This document shows, one piece after another, positions 1-5,878 of a stretch of DNA of 12,409 bases; position 1 is the stretch's first letter, and the number at the start of each line of letters is the position of its first letter. The stretch lies in contig VSQE01000075.1 in assembly GCA_009775705.1 (NCBI GenBank), positions 1-12,409 on the forward strand. Reading direction: 5' to 3'. The stretch is from Prevotellamassilia sp. GTDB taxonomy: Bacteria; Bacteroidota; Bacteroidia; Bacteroidales; Bacteroidaceae. The notes beneath the pieces are model-generated. The model was not told the origin of the DNA, ran no database searches, and saw only the letters and a list, made by a program, of their open reading frames with translations. The translations under genes were made by a program, and so were the position numbers.

Positions 1-28
1 TATTTATTTGTTCTAATCTATCAAAGGA

Positions 29-58
29 CAAAAGTACAAAAAAATAGGAATTTATCAA
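29..58 (-). promoter_or_regulatory. Bacteroidota-type promoter reading out of the window to the left
   Basis: On the minus strand the -7 box TACTTTTG (29-36) fits TAnnTTTG exactly. A -33 TTG (56-58) lies 19 bases upstream, which is standard spacing for the primary sigma factor of this phylum. It should drive a minus-strand gene beyond the left edge. It sits about 95 bases past the stop of the acyltransferase gene, so the next gene to the left probably has its own transcript. Confidence 0.6.
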
Positions 59-81
59 TCTATTCATTCTCTATTTATTGA

Positions 82-111
82 CGTCCGATGAAAGTAAGGG
101 TAATTCGGACG
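82..111. other. Inverted repeat between acyltransferase and left-edge promoter
   Basis: CGTCCGA (82-88) pairs perfectly with TCGGACG (105-111) across a 16-base loop. On the minus strand, the strand of the upstream acyltransferase, no T-run follows, so it is a poor intrinsic terminator. It could be a weak transcript end or a protein-binding site upstream of the promoter at 29-58. Confidence 0.35.
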
Positions 112-152
112 AAGATGCTCTCCTTTTTTCATGCCTTGTAAAAAATATAGGA

Positions 153-1205
153 TCAGGTCTTTCGCGCAAACCTCTCACCCAAAATCCAGGGAAAAAAACG
201 ACGCAAGATGTCTATCAAGACACAGGTCGCCATCATACTTAATGCCGCGATCAGCCATTTTGCACTCCAGTCGCCTGCCCCCTCCCGGCCCGACAAAAAG
301 AACACTCCCTTGACAACTATCGCAATCACATAGCTTTGAAAGGCAAGAACCGCCACAGAATATCGGTTGACGAACTGCACAAAACGAGAGACACAACGAC
401 TTTTGCACAAAGAAAACAATGCATCCGATGTCAACAATAAAAACGGTATCACTCCGAATGAAGCCAAGGTCCTTATCCAGATACTGTCGGTCTCTGCCGC
501 CCAGACAAACGAGCAACCGGCTATCAAAACGAATATGACCCACTGTAAATTAAAATGATTCTTCTGCCGCATCCAAGAAAGCCATATAATTCTGCCACAA
601 GTCCCGACCGCATAAAAAGGCATGAACAGCAAAGCGTAGTCCAATTGCCAGTATCTTGTGCATTCCCAATCTCCCAGAACCGGAACCAAGAACAGAAAAA
701 AACTTACAAAAAGCAACGGCATCGGTTTGCTTCCCATTATTTTACAAAGCATGAAAAACAATATCTGGCACAAAAACAAAGCACAGATAAACCACAGGGC
801 CGCCGCCACCAACGAGGGACGTCCTTCGATCAGTTCCACCAGCGGGGCAAACCATCTGGCCGACATGTCAGCTCCACCTGCCCAACACCTACCACCCAGA
901 AGCCACAAGATGTATATAGAAACAGAAAGCGTAAAATACGGTAACAATAGTCTCCGGACTCGACGGCACACAAAAGTACTGATTCCTTCCAGCCTTCTGC
1001 CGTCAAAACAAATGCCGGAAACGAAAAAGAAAGTCGCCATCAATATGTGCCACATCGCCCGTTCAGTCATTATTTCCATCCGGGGCGGCGTATGATAGAA
1101 AATGACTAAGAACAGCGTAAGAAAACGACACTCATCTATCCAGCCAATTCTATTCACCGGCTGGGAAATCTTATTCTTCACCCAGGTTACTGTTTCTTCT
1201 GCCAT
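153..1205 (-). CDS. Acyltransferase 3 family integral membrane protein
   Basis: A 350-residue polytopic membrane protein with roughly eight to ten hydrophobic segments. The N-terminal pattern WIDECRFLTLFLVIFYHT (residues 22-39) matches the start of acyltransferase 3 (OafA/NodX-type) proteins, where a histidine in the first membrane helix (here probably H38) is important for catalysis. Other family-like features are FFFVSGICF (59-67), a basic RRLLLPY loop (84-90) and LWFI (137-140). Family members transfer acyl groups, often acetyl, onto surface polysaccharides or other extracytoplasmic acceptors; the acceptor cannot be told here. No polysaccharide cluster adjoins it. No TAnnTTTG box is visible upstream, and a strong hairpin ending about 20 bases before the start may control read-through from rubrerythrin. 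Start ATG at 1205. Confidence 0.8.
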   Translation of the reverse strand: MAEETVTWVKNKISQPVNRIGWIDECRFLTLFLVIFYHTPPRMEIMTERAMWHILMATFFFVSGICFDGRRLEGISTFVCRRVRRLLLPYFTLSVSIYILWLLGGRCWAGGADMSARWFAPLVELIEGRPSLVAAALWFICALFLCQILFFMLCKIMGSKPMPLLFVSFFLFLVPVLGDWECTRYWQLDYALLFMPFYAVGTCGRIIWLSWMRQKNHFNLQWVIFVLIAGCSFVWAAETDSIWIRTLASFGVIPFLLLTSDALFSLCKSRCVSRFVQFVNRYSVAVLAFQSYVIAIVVKGVFFLSGREGAGDWSAKWLIAALSMMATCVLIDILRRFFPWILGERFARKT

Positions 1206-1227
1206 GATTTCAAAAAAAATGCGGAAA

Positions 1228-1272
1228 GCCTGTATCTTTTATCTTAACATCTGCCGATAAATAGATACAGGC
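1228..1272 (-). terminator. Long hairpin between rubrerythrin and the acyltransferase
   Basis: Positions 1228-1243 pair with 1256-1272: a 10-bp outer stem (GCCTGTATCT/AGATACAGGC), one bulged base (1262) and a 6-bp inner stem (TTTATC/GATAAA), with a 12-base loop. Read on the minus strand, a run of eight T follows after an 8-base spacer (1219-1212). The most likely role is terminator of the rubrerythrin transcript. The start codon of the acyltransferase is only 22 bases further on, so it could also act as an attenuator for that gene. The spacer before the T-run is longer than ideal. Confidence 0.55.
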
Positions 1273-1284
1273 CCTCTTCATCTG

Positions 1285-1303
1285 TCTCGGGGTTCCCCCG
1301 AGA
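1285..1303 (-). other. GC-rich hairpin just after rubrerythrin
   Basis: TCTCGGGG (1285-1292) and CCCCGAGA (1296-1303) form a perfect 8-bp stem with a 3-base loop, starting about 30 bases past the rubrerythrin stop codon. No T-run follows on the minus strand, so it is not a classic terminator alone. It may stabilise the 3' end of the rubrerythrin mRNA or act together with the larger hairpin at 1228-1272. Confidence 0.5.
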
Positions 1304-1332
1304 TTTCTTACAGCCTTTTCCAAAAGCGGGAA

Positions 1333-1872
1333 TCAATAGTTCTCCGCACGAATCTGGTAATAGCTTTGAGGATGATCACACACCGGACACATCTCGGGAG
1401 CTTTCTTGCCCACTACGATATGGCCACAGTTGGAACACTGCCATACGCAATCTCCATCGCGGCTGAAAACGATTTTATCCTCAATGTTTTTCAGAAGTTT
1501 GCGGTATCTCTCCTCATGTTCCTTCTCTATAGCCGCAACCATTTTGAATTTAGCGGCAATGTCTTTGAATCCTTCCTCTTCGGCCTCCTGTGCGAATCTC
1601 GCATACATATCGGTCCATTCATAGTTCTCACCGGCTGCGGCATCCTGCAAATTTACCGGTGTAGACTGTATTCCACCATGCAACAGCTTGAACCATATCT
1701 TGGCATGTTCCTTCTCGTTTTTCGAAGTTTCCTCAAAAATGGCAGCCATTTGGACATAACCGTCTTTTTTTGCCTTCGATGCGTAGTACGCATACTTTGT
1801 ATGTGCCATTGACTCTCCGGCAAAAGCCGTTTCCAGATTTTTCTCTGTCCTAGTTCCTTTCAATTCTTTCAT
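1333..1872 (-). CDS. rbr: Rubrerythrin (diiron peroxidase)
   Basis: Rubrerythrin reduces hydrogen peroxide to water in the cytoplasm of anaerobes, taking electrons through its rubredoxin-like iron centre. The 179 residues show both expected domains. The ferritin-like four-helix domain carries diiron ligands matching the Desulfovibrio enzyme: E20 in AFAGES, E53 and H56 in NEKEHA, E82 and E85 in GENYEW, E116 and H119 in EKEHEE. The C-terminal rubredoxin-like domain has CSNC (146-149) and CPVC (162-165). Length and motifs are those of a complete classical rubrerythrin, lacking only a short stretch between the domain halves relative to Desulfovibrio. It is transcribed divergently from pyrB, from its own promoter at about 1951-1958, with a leader of about 70 bases. 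Start ATG at 1872. Confidence 0.97.
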   Translation of the reverse strand: MKELKGTRTEKNLETAFAGESMAHTKYAYYASKAKKDGYVQMAAIFEETSKNEKEHAKIWFKLLHGGIQSTPVNLQDAAAGENYEWTDMYARFAQEAEEEGFKDIAAKFKMVAAIEKEHEERYRKLLKNIEDKIVFSRDGDCVWQCSNCGHIVVGKKAPEMCPVCDHPQSYYQIRAENY

Positions 1873-1950
1873 AATCTTAATTTTTTATAAACCAAATTAT
1901 ATCCCTCTATCCCGTTCTCTCATAACGGAAACAGAGCAAGAAACACCTTG

Positions 1951-1958
1951 CAAAGGTA
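1951..1958 (-). promoter_or_regulatory. -7 box of the rubrerythrin promoter
   Basis: On the minus strand TACCTTTG fits TAnnTTTG exactly and lies about 80 bases upstream of the rubrerythrin ATG. A TTG sits only 15 bases further upstream, closer than the usual 19-20, so the -33 element is weak or an activator is used. A small hairpin, CCGTT/AACGG at 1911-1927, lies in the predicted leader. Confidence 0.55.
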
Positions 1959-2034
1959 ACAAATAATTCTACACAAGTATATCCACTACAAATGTTTTAA
2001 TTCATTTTTCATCTCGCTTCAAATTATTACAGAA

Positions 2035-2080
2035 AGCCTTTATAAATTTAAGGCTGAATCAAACTAATTTTCTAAATTTG
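2035..2080 (+). promoter_or_regulatory. pyrB promoter with overlapping inverted repeat
   Basis: TAAATTTG (2073-2080) fits the TAnnTTTG -7 box, 25 bases before the chosen pyrB ATG, giving a leader of about 20 bases. The expected -33 position lacks TTG. Instead it falls on the right arm of a perfect 6-bp inverted repeat, AGCCTT (2035-2040) and AAGGCT (2050-2055), which could be an operator or activator site. The promoter call rests on the box and position; the operator role is inference. Confidence 0.55.
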
Positions 2081-2104
2081 CCACATCAGCACTTATTCAG
2101 CAAT

Positions 2105-3034
2105 ATGAAACAAAGTTTAGTTACCATCGCAAATCTCTCGAAAGAGAAAATCATGTATCTGCTCAGAATGGCCGAAGAGTTTGAAAAACGCCCCGACCGC
2201 AAGATTCTGGACGGAAAAATCGTTGCGACACTGTTTTTCGAGCCTTCCACCCGGACCCGCCTGTCCTTTGAGACGGCAGCCAACCGTTTAGGAGCCAAAG
2301 TCATCGGTTTCACTGACCCCAAGGTCACCAGTTCCACCAAGGGTGAGACGCTCAAGGATACCATCATGATGGTCAGCAATTATGCCGATGTCATTGTCAT
2401 GCGCCACTATCTGGAAGGTGCAGCCCGATATGCCAGTGAAGTTTCGCCTGTCCCCATTGTGAATGCCGGCGACGGTGCCAACCAGCACCCTTCACAGACC
2501 ATGCTGGACCTATACTCTATCTACAAGACACAGAAAACGCTGGAAAATCTGAATATCTATCTCATCGGAGACCTTAAATACGGACGCACCGTCCATTCTC
2601 TCCTGATGGCCATGCGCCATTTCAATCCAACCTTCCACTTCATCTCACCCCGGGAACTGTCCATGCCCGAAGAGTATAAGATATACTGTCAGGAGCATCA
2701 CATCAATTATGTGGAACATGAAAACTTCAATGAAGAGGTCATCAGCCATGCGGACATTCTATACATCACACGGGTTCAGCGCGAACGTTTCACGGACCTG
2801 ATGGAATATGAACGGGTCAAGGACATCTATATATTGAAAGCATCCATGCTGAAGAGTGCCCGCGAAAACATGAAAATCCTGCATCCGCTCCCCCGCGTCA
2901 ACGAAATAAGCTACGATGTTGACGATGACCCCCACGCTTATTATTTTGAGCAGGCCCGAAACGGTCTTTTCGCCCGCGAGGCCATTATCTGCGATGTTCT
3001 GGGCATCACCCTCGAAGACATTATCAACCAATAA
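2105..3034 (+). CDS. pyrB: Aspartate carbamoyltransferase, catalytic chain
   Basis: Catalyses the committed step of de novo pyrimidine synthesis: carbamoyl phosphate plus L-aspartate to N-carbamoyl-L-aspartate. The 309-residue protein (E. coli: 310) has the carbamoyl-phosphate motif STRTR (48-52) in FFEPSTRTRLSFE, the mobile-loop lysine in TKGET (K79), the HPSQ motif in DGANQHPSQ, and the aspartate-binding HPLPR near the C-terminus. I chose ATG at 2105. An in-frame TTG at 2078 would add nine residues, but it lies inside the -7 box at 2073-2080 and so is probably untranscribed. pyrI follows after 20 bases, so the two chains of the holoenzyme are co-expressed. Confidence 0.97.
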   Translation: MKQSLVTIANLSKEKIMYLLRMAEEFEKRPDRKILDGKIVATLFFEPSTRTRLSFETAANRLGAKVIGFTDPKVTSSTKGETLKDTIMMVSNYADVIVMRHYLEGAARYASEVSPVPIVNAGDGANQHPSQTMLDLYSIYKTQKTLENLNIYLIGDLKYGRTVHSLLMAMRHFNPTFHFISPRELSMPEEYKIYCQEHHINYVEHENFNEEVISHADILYITRVQRERFTDLMEYERVKDIYILKASMLKSARENMKILHPLPRVNEISYDVDDDPHAYYFEQARNGLFAREAIICDVLGITLEDIINQ

Positions 3035-3054
3035 CCCCTTTCCGCCACACCCCA

Positions 3055-3513
3055 ATGAAAAGAGAAGAATTAATGGTGGCAGCTATCCAGAACGGAACTG
3101 TCATCGACCACATACCCAGTTCCAAACTCTTTGCCATAGTCAGCCTGTTGCATCTTGAAGACATCCGCGGCTCATCTATCATGGTGGGTTACAATCTCAA
3201 AAGCAAGAAGTTCGGACACAAAAGCATCATCAAAGTATCAGACAAATTCTTCAGCGATGCCGAACTAAACCAGTTGTCGGTTGTAGCCCCCAATGTCACT
3301 CTATGCGTCATCCGAGACTACGAAGTAGTAGAAAAAAAACGTGTGGTACTCCCTGAAAACATCCGCGGTATCGTCCGGTGTGCCAACCCCAAATGTATCA
3401 CCAATAATGAGCCCATGTCCACTCTTTTCCACGTTGCCGACAAACAGGAAGGCATCATCCGGTGCCATTACTGCGAAAAGGAACAGAATCTGGAACACGT
3501 GAAATTGGTATGA
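3055..3513 (+). CDS. pyrI: Aspartate carbamoyltransferase, regulatory chain
   Basis: The zinc-containing regulatory subunit that assembles with PyrB into the allosteric holoenzyme, binding nucleotides in its N-terminal domain. It has 152 residues, close to the E. coli length of 153. The four zinc-binding cysteines are present with canonical spacing: C109 and C114 (CANPKC), C137 and C140 (CHYC). The N-terminal allosteric domain starts near VAAIQNGTVIDHIP and includes conserved lysines around K56 and K60. It starts 20 bases after pyrB and ends 32 bases before glyA. Which nucleotides regulate it cannot be told from sequence alone. Confidence 0.96.
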   Translation: MKREELMVAAIQNGTVIDHIPSSKLFAIVSLLHLEDIRGSSIMVGYNLKSKKFGHKSIIKVSDKFFSDAELNQLSVVAPNVTLCVIRDYEVVEKKRVVLPENIRGIVRCANPKCITNNEPMSTLFHVADKQEGIIRCHYCEKEQNLEHVKLV

Positions 3514-3545
3514 CCCAACGAACCTATTAATCTTTTACTTATAAT

Positions 3546-4826
3546 ATGAAAAAAGACACAGAAATCTTCAATCTCATCGAGGCGGAATACCAACGTCAGC
3601 TACGCGGAATCGAACTGATCGCCTCTGAAAACTTTGTCAGTACGCAAGTGATGGAGGCCATGGGTTCCTGTCTGACGAACAAGTATGCCGAAGGCTATCC
3701 CGGACGGCGTTATTACGGCGGTTGCGGCATTGTAGACCAGACGGAGAACCTCGCCATCCAACGCGTCAAGCAACTTTTCAATGCCGAATATGCCAACGTA
3801 CAGCCCCATTCCGGCGCACAGGCCAATGCCGCCGTATTTCTGGCTGTACTCAAACCCGGAGACACTTTCATGGGTCTCAATCTTGACCACGGAGGCCATC
3901 TGTCCCATGGATCCCGTGTCAACACCTCCGGCATCCTCTACAACCCCGTAGGCTACAACCTCAACAAAGAGACCGGACGGATAGACTATGACGAAATGGA
4001 ACAGCTCGCACTGGAACACAAACCCAAACTGATCATTGGAGGCGGATCGGCCTACAGCCGCGAATGGGACTACGCCCGAATGCGAAAAATAGCCGACAGC
4101 GTAGGGGCCCTTTTCATGGTTGACATGGCTCATCCAGCAGGTCTCATTGCCGCCGGACTGCTGGACAATCCTGTAAAATACGCCCATATCGTCACCTCCA
4201 CCACCCACAAGACCTTGCGCGGTCCTCGCGGAGGCATCATCCTGATGGGCAGGGATTTTGAAAATCCCTGGGGCCTCACCACTCCCAAAGGTGAAATCAA
4301 GATGATGAGCCAACTGCTCAACAGTGCCGTGTTCCCGGGAACACAGGGCGGTCCTCTGGAGCATGTCATCGCCGCCAAAGCCGTAGCTTTCGGAGAAGCA
4401 TTGCAACCTGAATTCAAGGAATACGCCCTTCAGGTCAAAAAGAATGCCGCTTGTCTGGCCAACGAACTGGCCCAAAGAGGCTTCACGATTGTCAGCGGAG
4501 GAACAGACAACCACAGTATGCTTGTAGACCTTCGCTCAAAATACCCTGACCTCACTGGAAAAGTAGCGGAGAACGCACTGGTTGCGGCAGACATCACTGC
4601 CAACAAGAACATGGTGCCCTTCGACAGTCGAAGCGCCTTCCAAACCTCTGGAATACGTCTGGGAACTCCCGCCATCACCACGCGTGGAGCCAAAGAGGAC
4701 CTGATGAAGGATATCGCCGAAATGATCGAGACGGTGCTCAATTCACCCCATGACGAACTGGTCATTGCCTCCGTGCGTGCCCAAGTCAACGAGACGATGA
4801 AGCAATACCCGTTGTTTGCCTACTAA
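3546..4826 (+). CDS. glyA: Serine hydroxymethyltransferase
   Basis: A PLP enzyme interconverting serine and glycine while moving a one-carbon unit to and from tetrahydrofolate, feeding purine, thymidylate and methionine synthesis. The 426-residue length is typical for the bacterial family. The PLP-binding lysine is K222 in the signature STTHKTLRGPRGG. Other family segments are ELIASENFVS near the N-terminus, YAEGYPGRRYYGG, MVDMAHPAGLIAAG and FPGTQGGPLEH. It lies 32 bases after pyrI with no TAnnTTTG box in the gap, so it is probably transcribed with pyrBI, linking pyrimidine and one-carbon supply. A strong hairpin terminator follows about 20 bases after the stop. Start ATG at 3546. Confidence 0.97.
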   Translation: MKKDTEIFNLIEAEYQRQLRGIELIASENFVSTQVMEAMGSCLTNKYAEGYPGRRYYGGCGIVDQTENLAIQRVKQLFNAEYANVQPHSGAQANAAVFLAVLKPGDTFMGLNLDHGGHLSHGSRVNTSGILYNPVGYNLNKETGRIDYDEMEQLALEHKPKLIIGGGSAYSREWDYARMRKIADSVGALFMVDMAHPAGLIAAGLLDNPVKYAHIVTSTTHKTLRGPRGGIILMGRDFENPWGLTTPKGEIKMMSQLLNSAVFPGTQGGPLEHVIAAKAVAFGEALQPEFKEYALQVKKNAACLANELAQRGFTIVSGGTDNHSMLVDLRSKYPDLTGKVAENALVAADITANKNMVPFDSRSAFQTSGIRLGTPAITTRGAKEDLMKDIAEMIETVLNSPHDELVIASVRAQVNETMKQYPLFAY

Positions 4827-4845
4827 AAAACAGAAAACCACTCAG

Positions 4846-4875
4846 AGACCGGACAGATAATTCTCTGTCCGGTCT
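4846..4875. terminator. Bidirectional intrinsic terminator between glyA and ttcA
   Basis: A perfect 12-bp stem, AGACCGGACAGA (4846-4857) and TCTGTCCGGTCT (4864-4875), encloses a 6-base loop. On the plus strand it is followed by TTTCTTCTC, ending the pyrB-pyrI-glyA transcript. On the minus strand T-rich sequence follows (around 4839-4824), so it can also end the convergent ttcA transcript, whose stop codon is about 15 bases before it. Confidence 0.85.
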
Positions 4876-4889
4876 TTTCTTCTCTAAAC

Positions 4890-5639
4890 TTATTGATAGG
4901 AATCATCTTCCACCAGTTTTCCTTCTTTCAGAAGCGCATGCCAGAGATGGTAGCGAAACTCAGGGCTTATGCGCTCCATATTCTGAAACTCATCACGCAC
5001 GGATGTGCGGTTGGAAACCGTTTCGTAAGGACAGCATTTCTCCAACGGACGATACATACGTATTCCAGCCCATGCTCTAAGATCCTCCTCATGTTCCTTG
5101 CACAGGGGACGGATCAGAGTTATCGGAAATTTCCGCATCCGTAACCGCACCGGCATAGTTGAAAACGACCCCGAGAACATAAGGTTCATCAAGGCCGTAT
5201 GCAAGATGTCATCCTGATGATGCCCCAAAGCAATCTTATTGCACCCCAATTCACGGGCTGTCTCAAACATAATTTTCCGTCTGTTCCAGGAACATAAGAA
5301 ACAAGGGCTGCGACCACTCTCCCTATCTGTCGAGAAACTGCCGGTGCGCACATAAAACGAAATGCCTGAAGCCGAAGCAACCTCTTCCAGATACCTGACA
5401 TCGCCCGCATAACCCACATTCTCCATCCGCACATGCAACGCCGAGAGGTGGAACTTATGGTTTGAATGACGTGCCACTTCTCCCAACAACTCCAGCAAAG
5501 CCAAAGAGTCCTTGCCCCCGGACACCCCTATCAGGATGTGATCGTCCGGTTCTATCAGACCGAATGCTTTGATTCCTTCACGTAGCCGGCGACGCACACG
5601 TTCCGCCAGACGATACTCCTCCGTCAGTTTGTTCCGCAT
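4890..5639 (-). CDS. ttcA: TtcA-family tRNA 2-thiocytidine biosynthesis protein
   Basis: Members of this ATP-pyrophosphatase family make 2-thiocytidine at position 32 of some tRNAs, using an Fe-S cluster. In the 249-residue form, the PP-loop is SGGKDS (40-45), the paired cysteines are C113 and C116 in PCFLC, and the adenylation-domain motif GHHQDD spans 139-144. A third cysteine, needed for the cluster in E. coli TtcA, is available in KCCPYE (C202 or C203), though the E. coli CxxC form there is not kept. A fuller TilS-like tRNA-lysidine synthetase would be longer and lack the cysteines. I chose ATG at 5639; an in-frame TTG at 5657 would overlap the upstream stop codon and add six residues. 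Last gene of the relA cluster. The exact tRNA substrate is inferred from family. Confidence 0.85.
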   Translation of the reverse strand: MRNKLTEEYRLAERVRRRLREGIKAFGLIEPDDHILIGVSGGKDSLALLELLGEVARHSNHKFHLSALHVRMENVGYAGDVRYLEEVASASGISFYVRTGSFSTDRESGRSPCFLCSWNRRKIMFETARELGCNKIALGHHQDDILHTALMNLMFSGSFSTMPVRLRMRKFPITLIRPLCKEHEEDLRAWAGIRMYRPLEKCCPYETVSNRTSVRDEFQNMERISPEFRYHLWHALLKEGKLVEDDSYQ

Positions 5640-5653
5640 ACCGATAGTGTGTT

Positions 5654-5845
5654 TCAAGGTAAAAATGACTTAAACTCCGAAACGGCTTTCATCCGTTCAC
5701 TCTCGCTTTTATCGGGACACTCGGCTTCCAGCCAATTCAAAAAAGCCCGGACCGCTAAAGTCTTCATTGCAGCCCGTCCTGCCCTCACACCACTCTGGTA
5801 ATTATGATAAGGCAAAAGATTCTTATTGTAATTTCCGTCACTCAT
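5654..5845 (-). CDS. Small conserved-looking protein of unknown function
   Basis: A 63-residue, probably soluble protein with no signal peptide or membrane segment. I do not recognise a characterised family. Visible features are an N-terminal segment rich in N and Y (NKNLLPYHNYQSG, residues 8-20), then RAGRAAMKTLAVRAFLNWLEAE, which looks like one amphipathic helix, and a charged C-terminus. It lies 33 bases after the DUF5686 gene and its stop is 14 bases before the ttcA ATG, directly abutting an alternative TTG start of ttcA. That tight spacing in a same-strand cluster, with no competing frame, supports it as a real gene and suggests coupled expression with ttcA. Confidence 0.7.
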   Translation of the reverse strand: MSDGNYNKNLLPYHNYQSGVRAGRAAMKTLAVRAFLNWLEAECPDKSESERMKAVSEFKSFLP

Positions 5846-5878
5846 TTTTCCGATTATTAATGTATAATTAGTGTAATT

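Noticed and set aside
64..132. 22-codon minus-strand frame downstream of the acyltransferase
   Set aside because: Too short to support, spans the inverted repeat at 82-111 and has no promoter of its own.
3600..4514. 304-residue open frame on the minus strand
   Set aside because: It lies wholly opposite glyA, whose protein is unambiguous; the translated frame shows no recognisable domain and is a product of codon bias.
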